64,000 bases of DNA from the NCBI RefSeq assembly GCF_014207135.1, contig NZ_JACHCC010000001.1:124001-188000 (forward strand). Reading direction: 5' to 3'. This document shows, piece by piece, positions 35,269 to 45,000 of this stretch. The notes below the pieces were generated by a model. It searched no databases. It was not told the origin of the DNA and saw only the letters and a list, made by a program, of their open reading frames with translations. The translations under genes were made by a program, and so were the position numbers. Every line of letters begins with the position of its first letter. Position 1 is the first letter of the stretch. This DNA comes from Pedobacter cryoconitis (GTDB lineage Bacteria > Bacteroidota > Bacteroidia > Sphingobacteriales > Sphingobacteriaceae).

Positions 35269-36270
35269 TCAGGAATGGTTGACATCCTGTTCTTCTATAA
35301 TAAATGAGTCACGTACAATTTTAGCTGTCTTATGTTCTCCTGTATGGCTCCAGCCTGGGGGCATAATGATGTATAGCAGCTTATTTTTGAATCCGGGAGC
35401 AGCAACAATATCTTTTCCCAAACAAATAAATTCGCCAAAATAGACATCCCATAAACTATTGGGATCCATTTCCCGACTAATACCATACTCGATTTTGATA
35501 TCCGTTCTTTCATCCTGGTAAGTTCTGAAAACCCGGTCCCATATATTCAAAAGGTTGCAGAAATTGGTGTCCAGATACAATGGATTTCTGGCGTGATGCA
35601 CCCGGTGATGTGAGGGGGTAAGCAAAATGTTGTTTAAGAATCCCAGACGTCCATCTTTAATAACGTTTTCACCTATATGGATAAATGAACCCCATAAACC
35701 ATCGATGAACATGATGAAAAATAATAAAGCGGGATTAACCCCCAAGAGTATGCAGATAGAGGTCCGCACCACATCAGCATACGGCGCTTCTAAAAAGAAA
35801 TGGGCGAAATTAACGGAGAGGTTCATCTGCTGTGGTGCATGGTGTGTGGAATGGAGACACCATAAAATCCTGACTTTATGTGCTAAACTATGATAAACAA
35901 AATGAGAGAATTCCCAGATAATATAGCCGTAAATCAGCCAGTACCAGGTAAATGTTGTCGTGAAAATGGCCCATTTTTCAAGTAATCCGATGCAGAATGC
36001 AACAGCAGCAATGGATATAAACCTTGAGATAAACCGATTTAACACAAATACCAGAAAAGGCATCTTGTATTCATCTATTTTAAATCGCTTATAGAAAAAT
36101 GCCCGTATGAGTTCCAGTATGAGTAACAGGGGGATAATAGGACCCATCAGATTTTGTATGCCTTCTAATGTCGTTAGTGATCCGTAATTATTGGATTGCA
36201 CCATTTTTATAATACCACCGATACCGAAGAAACCAGTGAGTTCATCGTATAATGTTTGCAATAGGTTCAT
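35269..36270 (-). CDS. Sterol desaturase / fatty acid hydroxylase family protein
   Basis: 333 residues, with several membrane helices (about residues 40-60, 72-98, 105-130 and 165-192). The di-iron histidine clusters are at residues 123-131 (HFVYHSLAH), 140-144 (HSTHH) and 221-226 (HHRVHH), with a further His198. Family members hydroxylate or desaturate lipids (sterols, carotenoids, ether lipids, fatty acids) with O2. The substrate here is unknown; the extended C-terminus after residue 230 is cytoplasmic. It reads in the same direction as the TIM-barrel gene upstream. Confidence 0.88.
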   Translation of the reverse strand: MNLLQTLYDELTGFFGIGGIIKMVQSNNYGSLTTLEGIQNLMGPIIPLLLILELIRAFFYKRFKIDEYKMPFLVFVLNRFISRFISIAAVAFCIGLLEKWAIFTTTFTWYWLIYGYIIWEFSHFVYHSLAHKVRILWCLHSTHHAPQQMNLSVNFAHFFLEAPYADVVRTSICILLGVNPALLFFIMFIDGLWGSFIHIGENVIKDGRLGFLNNILLTPSHHRVHHARNPLYLDTNFCNLLNIWDRVFRTYQDERTDIKIEYGISREMDPNSLWDVYFGEFICLGKDIVAAPGFKNKLLYIIMPPGWSHTGEHKTAKIVRDSFIIEEQDVNHS

Positions 36271-36313
36271 TAGCTGATATAGTTGTTTTTAATTTATAAA
36301 TTAATACTGATTG

Positions 36314-37246
36314 TTATAAGTACCTTTTCTTCCAGGCCTGCATCATATATACATTTATTGCCCACTGATCGGCAACAGGCTGATTGGTAAAAGGAATTGT
36401 CGGCATATAAGAAGGAGGTCCAAATTCAGTGAGCATAGTAAGTATTTGTCCCTGTTCTTTTTTTAAGGCAACTACCTTGTCCCACCAGGCGAAATGAGCA
36501 TCTACTGCTGCTTTCCACTCGGGGGCACGTGGGTCACCAACCTGTGGACCTTCAGCATGGCCAACGCGGGAGTGGATATGATCTGTACGGGAAATGGCCA
36601 GATCAACAGTAGAAGGCTGATCTTCCAGTAAACTTTCGCTGACATTACACCAGTGGGAAATATCCAAAGTGATTCTCAGGTCTTTGTTTTCCTGTAAATA
36701 ACGCAAGGATGCAGGAGCTGAATAGAGCATTCTTGATCTATGAGTTTCATGATAAATAGGGATACCTGTTTTTTTTGAATAATTAACCGTAAAATCAATA
36801 AACCGTTTGTTTTCTTCGTACGTGAAAAAATCCTTCCCGGAATGTACATTTATATACAGGGGTTGCTGGTGTTTGTTTCCGGTTGCATCTGCGAGTACCT
36901 TTTTAAAAGTTGCAAAATGAACATCTGGAGCTGGTTCGTCTCCCCGGCAAAGAAACCCTACAACTAACTGGTGTTCTTTTAACGCAATGAACAATTCTTT
37001 TTGCTGGTCAGGATCAGAAGGCCATAAAATTTCTATGCCATCGTATCCATCTTGTTTTGCCTTTCTGCAAAAATCGGTTACAGATCCATTGAAGCCCCAG
37101 TATGGTGCCATGATCTTTAACGCAAAGCCTTTTGCTGTTTTTACTGAGGTGGGATGGGGGGATCCGAATATTTCCAGTGAAGTTAAAAATAACGCCGTTG
37201 TTGCTACAAGGCTATTCTCTATGAAATTTCGTCGGTTGTACCCCAT
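36314..37246 (-). CDS. Exported xylose-isomerase-like TIM-barrel protein
   Basis: 310 residues. The N-terminus NRRNFIENSLVATTALFLTS looks like a Tat signal with twin arginine. The rest is a sugar phosphate isomerase/epimerase-type barrel (KQDGYDGIEILWP, YINVHSGKDFFTYEENKRFIDF, YHETHRSRMLYS, LDISHWCNVSE and HSRVGHAEGPQ) with metal ligands typical of the family. Exported members occur often in Bacteroidota and act on sugars or cyclitols. The substrate is unknown. It may be co-transcribed with the hydroxylase-family gene 43 bases downstream. Confidence 0.82.
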   Translation of the reverse strand: MGYNRRNFIENSLVATTALFLTSLEIFGSPHPTSVKTAKGFALKIMAPYWGFNGSVTDFCRKAKQDGYDGIEILWPSDPDQQKELFIALKEHQLVVGFLCRGDEPAPDVHFATFKKVLADATGNKHQQPLYINVHSGKDFFTYEENKRFIDFTVNYSKKTGIPIYHETHRSRMLYSAPASLRYLQENKDLRITLDISHWCNVSESLLEDQPSTVDLAISRTDHIHSRVGHAEGPQVGDPRAPEWKAAVDAHFAWWDKVVALKKEQGQILTMLTEFGPPSYMPTIPFTNQPVADQWAINVYMMQAWKKRYL

Positions 37247-37528
37247 AATAAGTCTTTGGTTAGAAAATTCAAATTACATATTTTAACAATCTGTAGTATG
37301 TATTTTATTTGATATCTTAATTCGGTCGTGAAAATAAATACCCTTTTAAAACCTGAACAGAAGAATTTATTATTTTAACAGTGCGGCAGTTTACCCCTCT
37401 TTGATGTATGCGGGTATTTTCTTGTGGGGGCTATCATTTGGTGGTGTGCGAGAAAGTAGCCACTGCAATTAATGATTTATGTTATGAAAAAAGGACGCAT
37501 AATACGCGTCTTTTTTTCATAACATTTA
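37247..37528. other. Intergenic region with a terminator
   Basis: No gene is seen. The stretch should hold the promoter of the TIM-barrel gene and contains the strong hairpin at 37481-37523. Confidence 0.6.
37481..37523 (-). terminator. Terminator of the lipoprotein gene
   Basis: GTTATGAAAAAA (37481-37492) pairs with TTTTTTCATAAC, and the inner GACGC pairs with GCGTC around a short loop. The A/T arms make it potentially bidirectional. It lies just after the stop of the minus-strand lipoprotein gene. Confidence 0.8.
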
Positions 37529-38047
37529 TTAGAGCTTTTCTATTAATCCGATCGTGATTCCCTCAAAACAATCATCCTGACAACCATCTACTACATAACC
37601 GCAGGAAGAGATCATTCCGTTGTTCTTTGTTTCAAAGTAGGTTTTTGCATCTTTTCTTTTTAGCAGCCATACTGTTTTCGCTTTCTGATATACTTCTTCC
37701 AAAGTTACGGGATCAGAACCCTTCGGATGAGTTTTGAGATTGTTTTCATTTTCAATCCACTCTTCATATACCGTAACTTTTTTGGTTGGCTGATTCATTT
37801 TACTGGCTGTATACGAACGTTGTATCACCCGGCCATCTTTTACAGTTATTGTGGTTTCTGAACTCGTACCGGTCCAGGAAGCGGACGTACTGGTGTAGCG
37901 ATAAGAGTTGTTTGATGATGCCTTGAAGTTTGTCCAGGTCTTATGGCTGGTATCATAATCATTTTCATGAACGATATCGCTTTTCTTACAGGAAGAAAGG
38001 AGGGTTCCTGTAAGCAGTACGATTAAGCAGAAGTAGTTTTTTTTCAT
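37529..38047 (-). CDS. Hypothetical lipoprotein
   Basis: 172 residues. A lipoprotein signal peptide ends at LLSSC (cysteine near residue 20), so it is membrane-anchored in the envelope. The mature part is rich in Thr, Ser and Lys (SNNSYRYTSTSASWTGTSSETTITVKDG) and has paired cysteines near the C-terminus (SCGYVVDGCQDDC). I do not recognise a named family. It is a single-gene unit with its own terminator. Confidence 0.75.
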   Translation of the reverse strand: MKKNYFCLIVLLTGTLLSSCKKSDIVHENDYDTSHKTWTNFKASSNNSYRYTSTSASWTGTSSETTITVKDGRVIQRSYTASKMNQPTKKVTVYEEWIENENNLKTHPKGSDPVTLEEVYQKAKTVWLLKRKDAKTYFETKNNGMISSCGYVVDGCQDDCFEGITIGLIEKL

Positions 38048-38342
38048 GTTTGGGTTTTTATATAAAAACGAACGGCAGGTGCTTTTCGCTACAATTTATT
38101 TATTTTATTCAGTTTATTTTTAACTTCTGATTATTTGTTACGGGGTAATGCATAACTGGTCGGTGGGGCCTGGTCATGATGCGTATTTATCATTTTGCGA
38201 ATTGTTCATGTGACAGGCAAACAAACAAAATATGACTTTTGTTGTTCTCTGTTTTAACACATTGATTTTCAGTTGTGAATGTTAGGTGAGGGTGCTTTAT
38301 TCAATGTGCCGGATTTAAATTTCTAACCTAAAAACCATAAAC
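38048..38342. other. Divergent intergenic region
   Basis: These 295 bases between the lipoprotein and DUF937-OmpA genes must contain both promoters. I see no perfect TTTG/TAnnTTTG pair and no gene. Confidence 0.5.
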
Positions 38343-39653
38343 ATGAATTTAATTGAAATGTTAAAGGGCGAGTTAAGTGAACCACTAATCTCGTCCCTGA
38401 GTCAGAAAGCAGGAGTAAGTGAAGATCAGGTTAAAACTGGTTTTGCTGCTGGTATCCCTGCCGTTTTAGCCGGGATACTGAAAAACGGGGCTGCTCCTGG
38501 TGTATTGGATAAAATACTTCCTGGTGCCGGGAGTAAAACCGAAGATGTATTAAACAGTGACGGGGATTCCCTGCTGGAGAAAGGAAAATCCATGCTGGGT
38601 GGTTTATTAGGCAGCCACGCAAGTGACTTAACTGATTCTGTCTCTGCATCAAGTGGGTTGAGTACTGATAAGGCTGCTGGTTTAATGGCTATGATTGTCC
38701 CGGTAATTACCGGATTTGTTGCTAAGATCATGTCTGGCAATGGATGGAGTATCTCCGACTTATTAGGTAAGATTTTCGCAAATAAAGCTGATATCAGCGC
38801 TTCGTTGCCGCAAGGTTTGGGAGACTCTTTAGGTTTAGCTAATTTAAAACTTCCTGATGTGAATATCCCTAAAGTGGAAGTCCCAAAAGTAGAGATACCT
38901 AAAGTAGAAGTGCCAAAAGTACCTCCTGTAAGTTATGGAACTGTTCAGGAACCTAAATCAGGTGGTGGCTCTTTAAAATGGATCATTATTGTACTTGTCA
39001 TTCTGGCGGCTATCTGGTGGCTTTTAGGTAGAACAGGTTGTAACAAAACAAATGGAACTCATATGACAGATAGTTTATCTTCTAAAGTTGATTCATTGGG
39101 TGGTAAGGTAGACTCTGCTACGGGGGCTGTGAAAGCTGCTGCTGGTGTTGTAGCCGGTAAATTAAATGAAGCCGGAGATTTTGTCCGGGATTTAGGTGCC
39201 AGTCAGGTTAAAAAGTTACCGGATGGTACCGAAATCAATATAGGTGAGAATTCCGTAGAGAGCAGGTTAATCTCATTTATTGAAGATAAAAATAAACCCG
39301 TTGATAAGACAACCTGGTTTACATTTGACAGGTTATATTTTGAAACCGGAAAAAGCATATTAAAAGCAGAGTCCCAGGAACAGCTAAAAAATATAGCTGC
39401 AATTTTAAAAGCTTATCCAAATGTACATCTGAAACTGGGAGGTTATACAGATAATACAGGAGATGCTGCGGTGAATAAGAAGATTTCGAATGAAAGAGCA
39501 AATTCTGCTATGCAGGAGCTATTGAAATTGAATGTGGATGCCAAACGTCTGGAAGCTGAAGGTTATGGTCAGGATCATCCTATTGCAAGTAATGATACGC
39601 CCGAAGGCAGAGCTCAGAATCGTCGTATTGATATACGCGTGACTCAAAAATAG
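38343..39653 (+). CDS. DUF937-OmpA fusion membrane protein
   Basis: 436 residues in three parts. Residues 1-165 are DUF937 (MNLIEMLKGELSEPLISSLSQKAGV, and GLMAMIVPVITGFVAKIM). A linker with KVE[VI]PK repeats (about residues 178-197) leads to a membrane helix near 211-230 (WIIIVLVILAAIWWLLG). Residues 320-436 form an OmpA-type peptidoglycan-binding domain (DRLYFETGKSILKAESQEQL, GGYTDNTGD and NRRIDIRV). The topology suggests an inner-membrane protein whose OmpA domain reaches peptidoglycan, with DUF937 in the cytoplasm. The role is unknown. Confidence 0.87.
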   Translation: MNLIEMLKGELSEPLISSLSQKAGVSEDQVKTGFAAGIPAVLAGILKNGAAPGVLDKILPGAGSKTEDVLNSDGDSLLEKGKSMLGGLLGSHASDLTDSVSASSGLSTDKAAGLMAMIVPVITGFVAKIMSGNGWSISDLLGKIFANKADISASLPQGLGDSLGLANLKLPDVNIPKVEVPKVEIPKVEVPKVPPVSYGTVQEPKSGGGSLKWIIIVLVILAAIWWLLGRTGCNKTNGTHMTDSLSSKVDSLGGKVDSATGAVKAAAGVVAGKLNEAGDFVRDLGASQVKKLPDGTEINIGENSVESRLISFIEDKNKPVDKTTWFTFDRLYFETGKSILKAESQEQLKNIAAILKAYPNVHLKLGGYTDNTGDAAVNKKISNERANSAMQELLKLNVDAKRLEAEGYGQDHPIASNDTPEGRAQNRRIDIRVTQK

Positions 39654-39678
39654 GTATCCGTTAATATTTTCAGGAATA

Positions 39679-39710
39679 AACGCCCGGTCTGAACCAGATC
39701 GGGCGTTTTG
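39679..39710 (+). terminator. Terminator after the DUF937-OmpA gene
   Basis: AACGCCCGGTCT (39679-39690) pairs with AGATCGGGCGTT, with one mismatch, around a short loop, followed by a T-run. Confidence 0.85.
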
Positions 39711-40950
39711 ATTTTAAGATTTCTCTTGTTTTTAGTACATCGCCATATTATTCTCTACGCTTATTCTGTACACCTGAGTTACTGACTAAAGCGTGTTTTG
39801 CTTTTATTTTATTAAATTTTTTTCTATAAAAAACATGTAATTTCATTGCTTTTATAGCCTGTTTTAATTGGGGTTAATCATGTGTTTTTAATCGTTTTTT
39901 AATTCTATGTTACTGTTGTATAATGAAATGTGTGTTTTTTTGAGATGGGGTGTTAACATATCCGTCTCTTCTTTTAGAAGCAATGAACCTAAAATATGGA
40001 CGATTTATGATGATGTTATTTTACAAATACTCAATCGTACATCAAATGAAGAAAATATTTATATCATTTGTCTTTGCAATTGCATTGTTCACGTAGAGTA
40101 TGGCTCTATTGGCGTAATAAAAAATATGTTTATTTTAAATTAATTAATTTTATGGTGTCCAATTTTTTGGAGAATTAATTAATGCTTTTAGCTAATCCGT
40201 GTTGTTCAAGCGAATTTTATGAATAAGACTTACCTGGTTTCTCTTTTTTTTGTGCTGTTGTTACCTCATTTGATTTTTGTAAAGCTAAATACAGATGAGG
40301 AGATAAAGAATATGAAATGTGATTTTCATCATAAAATAACATGTTGTCGTGTTGTAACACCCTTATATACTGGTAAAGTAGCGCCATTCCGTGTTTTAAA
40401 AGGGATGTTGTCTACTTCTGTTCGATGTTCCAAGTTCAGAAATGTGAAGTTTGTATTAACTAATTTGAATCAGTTGGTTATTTCTCTGAATAATCTGAAA
40501 ACTGCCGGCCCCAGACCACAGGCCATGTCAGCCCTCATGTACCGTAGTGTCTCTGATTATAATGATGGTTAATTGTCAGATAGTCAGCTGTTAATTGCGT
40601 TTGTTTTGGTGTCTGATGGCTGTTGAGGCAGCGATGTTTTCTCTTTTCCTTCTTTAAACACCTTCTGGGAATAAATTGGTAATAATTTTAACTTCTTATG
40701 CCTTTAATGATAACTCTTTCTTAATATATAGTCTATTGAAATCGTATAATTTTATATTGTTTATTGTTGTAGGATTTATATCTATTCTTTTGATTAATCT
40801 TATGATGATTTTACACTTTTATTCTTGATTATGGTTAAAATAATAACGAAATGTTAAACAATTAAATAACTAAACTATAGAAAAAACGCCTTTGTACCTC
40901 GAATAATATGTTTTAAACTCACATTTATCTAATTTCAAATAACACTACCT
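39711..40950. other. AT-rich stretch with no convincing gene, upstream of the NRPS cluster
   Basis: About 1.24 kb of low-GC sequence separates the DUF937-OmpA terminator from the SbnA-like gene. Two short open frames occur (39907-40143 and 40219-40572); only the second has any protein-like feature. No repeat, RNA gene or promoter consensus was found with confidence. It probably marks the left boundary of the biosynthetic cluster and holds its regulatory region. Confidence 0.55.
40219..40572 (+). CDS. Possible small hypothetical protein
   Basis: 117 codons. The first 22 residues (MNKTYLVSLFFVLLLPHLIFVK) look like a signal peptide or membrane anchor. The rest (KCDFHHKITCCRVVTPLYTGK and onward) matches nothing I recognise. 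No ribosome-binding site or promoter is visible, and the surrounding region is AT-rich, where chance open frames are less likely than in GC-rich DNA but still possible. It could be a small cluster-associated protein or not a gene. Confidence 0.25.
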   Translation: MNKTYLVSLFFVLLLPHLIFVKLNTDEEIKNMKCDFHHKITCCRVVTPLYTGKVAPFRVLKGMLSTSVRCSKFRNVKFVLTNLNQLVISLNNLKTAGPRPQAMSALMYRSVSDYNDG

Positions 40951-41910
40951 ATGTTAAACGAACTTGAAAAACTGGCCGCATTTATCGGCAACACCCCGCT
41001 AATAGAATTGAAGAATAATGATGCCAATCTATTTGCCAAACTAGAGTATAATAATTTCACTGGCAGCTCAAAAGACCGTGCCTCTTTCAGTATTATTTAT
41101 AACGGAATCAGGGATGGGAAAATCAATGAAGATACGACCATCATTGCTTCAAGCTCAGGTAATCTGGCGATTTCGGTTGCCTCTATCTGTAAGCGGCTGA
41201 AGCTGAAATTTATTCCGGTTATTGACCCGAATATCAATTCAGCGTATGAAACGCTGTTAAACCTGATTTCTTATGAGGTGGTTAAGGTTACCGAACGGGA
41301 TTATACCGGTGGTTACCTGTTAACCAGGATAGAGACAGTAGACAGACTACAGGCAGAAACCCCGAATTCTTTTATTGCTGACCAATATGGTGACCCGAAT
41401 AATTATAAAGGTTATGCTGGTCTGGGTGAAGAGATCCTGAGTTCATTCAAAGATCTGGACTATATTTTCACGGCAGTGAGTTCCAGTGGAGCGATTACTG
41501 GTATCTCTTCTTATATCAAACAAAGACGCCCTGAGATCAAAATCATTGGTGTAGATGTGGAAGGGTCTGTGATTTTTAATGCAAAACCTGTAAAACGTTA
41601 TATTTCTGGTATAGGTGCCAGCCGTATTCCTCCGATCATTGAAAACGCAATTATTGATGATGTGGTAATTGTATCCCAGCTGGATATTATCCGTGGCTGT
41701 TTTGAGCTGCTGAACGAGCAGGCAATTTTTGCCGGAGCTTCCTCAGGAGCTGTTTACCTGGCGGCCAAGAATCACGCAAAAGCGAATACCGTTAAAGCCA
41801 CTTCTCTGATGATTTTTCCAGATAAAGGTCATACTTATCTGGATACGATCTACAACAAAGAATGGGGAGCGGAATTGGCTGTGAAACTTAAGGAAACAGA
41901 GCTCGTCTGA
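40951..41910 (+). CDS. sbnA: SbnA-like 2,3-diaminopropionate biosynthesis enzyme
   Basis: 319 residues, a PLP fold-type II enzyme of the cysteine synthase family. The PLP lysine is Lys41 (FTGSSKDRASF), with SSSGNLAISVA as the phosphate-binding or substrate loop and GASSGAVYLAA at the C-terminal PLP site. The diverged loops (VIDPNINSAYETLLNL, GDPNNYKGYAGLGEEI) fit SbnA, which joins O-phospho-L-serine and L-glutamate to give N-(2-amino-2-carboxyethyl)-L-glutamate, the precursor of L-2,3-diaminopropionate. Its place 158 bases before the NRPS supports a precursor-supply role. The partner dehydrogenase SbnB is not in the window. A plain cysteine synthase is the alternative. Confidence 0.82.
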   Translation: MLNELEKLAAFIGNTPLIELKNNDANLFAKLEYNNFTGSSKDRASFSIIYNGIRDGKINEDTTIIASSSGNLAISVASICKRLKLKFIPVIDPNINSAYETLLNLISYEVVKVTERDYTGGYLLTRIETVDRLQAETPNSFIADQYGDPNNYKGYAGLGEEILSSFKDLDYIFTAVSSSGAITGISSYIKQRRPEIKIIGVDVEGSVIFNAKPVKRYISGIGASRIPPIIENAIIDDVVIVSQLDIIRGCFELLNEQAIFAGASSGAVYLAAKNHAKANTVKATSLMIFPDKGHTYLDTIYNKEWGAELAVKLKETELV

Positions 41911-41941
41911 TTAAAATCCAAACGCAACCACTCTAAAACAC

Positions 41942-41982
41942 ACCAGTTTTCTGGTACCTGACAGTCAGAATTTTCTGACTGT
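41942..41982. promoter_or_regulatory. Two tandem stem-loops between sbnA and the NRPS gene
   Basis: ACCAG-TTTT-CTGGT (41942-41955) is followed by ACAGTCAGAA (41961-41970) and TTCTGACTGT (41973-41982), a 10-base perfect inverted repeat with a 2-base centre. Neither is followed by a T-tract. They may act as an operator, an mRNA processing or stability element, or an attenuator between the two genes. Confidence 0.55.
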
Positions 41983-42068
41983 ATGGGATTACTATATGAA
42001 AAATATATAATACCGACTGTGACAGCTATAAAATCTGGACAGCCGGCGATCAAAACAATTTAAAAATT

Positions 42069-45000
42069 ATGCCAATTAACAAATCTCCACTTCACCCTGC
42101 GCAAAAAGATATCTATCTGGACCAACTGATCAATGTTGGCAGTCCTTACTATAATATTGGAGGGTATACAAGAATCATAGGCCCGCTTGTAAAGGCGAAA
42201 TTTATTGCTGCTGTCAACTCGGTACCGGAAGTATTTGATGCTTACCAGATGAGATTTGATATTGATGAACATACACCGCATATTCATTTTGATGATACCT
42301 GCAGGCAGCTGGAAATTATAGAATTCGATTACAGTCAGCAAGATAATGGAGAAGAAGCATTGCTGAAGTGGATGAACGAAGAGTTTAGCAAACCTTTTGA
42401 AATTAAAAAAGATAATGTTCTTTTTGAGCATTATCTGATCAAATTAAATGAGGAAGATCACTTATATTTCTATAAGTTTCATCATTTGATTTCAGATGGA
42501 TTCGGGTTTTCTTCACAAATACGTTATGTGGCCAAAAAGTATAATACGCTGATCGATAATAATGATGACGTAGAGTTTTTATATCTACCCTATAAGGATG
42601 AGGCGATAAAGGCCGACGCTTATTACCATTCACAGGAATATGCGGACGAAGGGCAATACTGGAAGGATAAAATTGAGCAAAAACCGCAGCAGTTATTGCA
42701 ACGGAGATTTTTGGATAGCAGCCATGATCAGCAACGATGTGAAAACTTTCTGATCGATTTGTCACCTGAGGATTTTAAACTACTGGAAGATTTACAAAAA
42801 AACACAAAGTCCAGTATTCAGCAACTGACCATTGCTGCAATGATGATTTATTTCGGCAAGACCTCTGATCGTAAAGACTTCATTTTTGGAACTCCGTTAC
42901 ATAAAAGAAAGAATAAAAAGGTACGTGAAATTGTAGGTATGTTTACTGGTATTCTGCCTTATAAAGGTACATATCAGCCTGAACTTACGGTAGATGAGTT
43001 AATCAGGGCTGTTACTTTAACTCAGCGGGAAGATTATCGTTACAGCAATTATCAGATAGGAGATCTCAGTCGTTACTTTAAGATTAATGCGGCAGAAGAA
43101 TATCTGATAGAGATCGTTATTAATTATGCTATACTCGATTTTGAACTTGATTTTGGTGAAGGAATACAGGCTAATACTTATTCACTGCCAAGTGGTTATG
43201 GCAGATATCCGATTGAAATCTATTGGAAAGATTATGGAAAGCAACAGCCATTACAGTTAAGTATAGATTATAAACTGCAGTATTTCTCTGCTGCAGAAAT
43301 GGAACTGATAGCACACCGGTTACTATTTATTTTACGTCAGTTTAGCGATAATCCCAATGCAAAATCGGGTGACATTGAAATCATCCCTCCTTCAGAATTG
43401 CAGTTGTTGGAGCAGTTTAATGATGTGACTGTTCCTTACCCCGATACAAAGACGCTAACAGTGATTTTCGAGGAACGGGTATTTGCTTCTCCTGATGCTG
43501 TTGCGGTTAAATTTGAAGATAAACAATATACTTATCATGAACTGAATGTGCAGGCAAACCAGCTGGCACATTATCTCAGATCAAAAGGGGTGACTAAGGA
43601 TACACTGGTTCCGGTATGTTTTGATCGTTCACTGGAAATGGTTGTGGGTATTCTAGCGATTATGAAAGCGGGGGGAGCCTATGTTCCTGTTGATCCGCAA
43701 TATCCTGAAGACAGGATTAATTATATGCTGGAAGATACAGGCGCACGCGTAGTTGTTACAACTGCGGCTATAGCCGGTAAATTCATAACGGCTAAAGGGA
43801 TAGAACTTCTCTTAATGGATGCAGAGGCCGATATTATAGGCATGCAACCTGTTACCGGGGTGGAGCATGTTGTTAATCCGGATGATTTATCTTATGTGAT
43901 TTATACCTCTGGTTCGACCGGAAGACCTAAAGGGGTAATGGTAGAACATGCTGGGATGCTTAATCACCTTTATGCAAAGGTGAATGATCTGGAATTATCA
44001 GATAGCTCCATTGTCGCATTTACCGCTTCCTATACTTTTGATATATCTGTGTGGCAATTATTTTCTGCGCTGCTGTGTGGGGGAACGACCATTATTTATT
44101 CTTCCGCACTTATTCTGGAGCCGGCTACCCTGATCCGTACAGTGGATAAAGATAAGGTTACCATATGGGAACTGGTGCCTTCTTACCTGGCTGCTGTTTT
44201 ACAGGAACAATTTGTGGCCTCGCTGGTCTCTCTCAAATATTTACTTGTTACCGGAGAAGCGGTGAGCCAACCTGTACTGGCACAATGGTTTGCGCATCCT
44301 TTTTATGGTGGTATTCCTGTGGTGAATGCTTATGGGCCTACAGAGGCTTCTGATGATATTTGTCATTATGTGATGTACAATACGCCTGAAAGTACGAACG
44401 TACCTCTGGGTTCACCGGTTCAGAATACACAGTTGTATGTGATGAATAATCAGCTGCAGTTGTGTCCTATAGGTGTTGCCGGAGAAATTGCGGTTTCAGG
44501 TGTTTGTGTGTCAAGAGGTTATCTGAACAGGGATGATCTAACAGCCGAAAAATTTATCACTAATCCTTTTGATCCTGCCTCTACTTACCGTATGTATCGT
44601 ACAGGCGATTTGGGACGCTGGCTACCCGATGGGAATATAGAATACCTGGGCCGGATTGATGATCAGGTGAAAATACGTGGTTTCCGTATTGAATTGGGTG
44701 AAATAGAAGCTGCACTACAGTTATGCGAAGGTGTCAGCCAGGCGGTAGTAGCAGTAAAAACAGATGATCATGGCAATAAACGACTGGTAGGGTATGTCGT
44801 TTCTGACGGAGATTTTGACAAAGAGCTTGTCGTATTAAAACTGAAAGAGAAATTACCGGAGTATATGATTCCGGCTTTCTTTATCACGATTGATACAGTA
44901 CCACTGACGGCTAATGGAAAAGTTGATAAAAAATCATTACCTGACCCCGATGCAGGTGCGCTGCAGACTACGACTTATGTGGCACCAAGAAACGAAACTG

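Noticed and set aside
39907..40143. 78-codon frame in the AT-rich stretch
   Set aside because: No signal, domain, promoter or ribosome-binding site is visible and the composition looks random; not supported as a gene.
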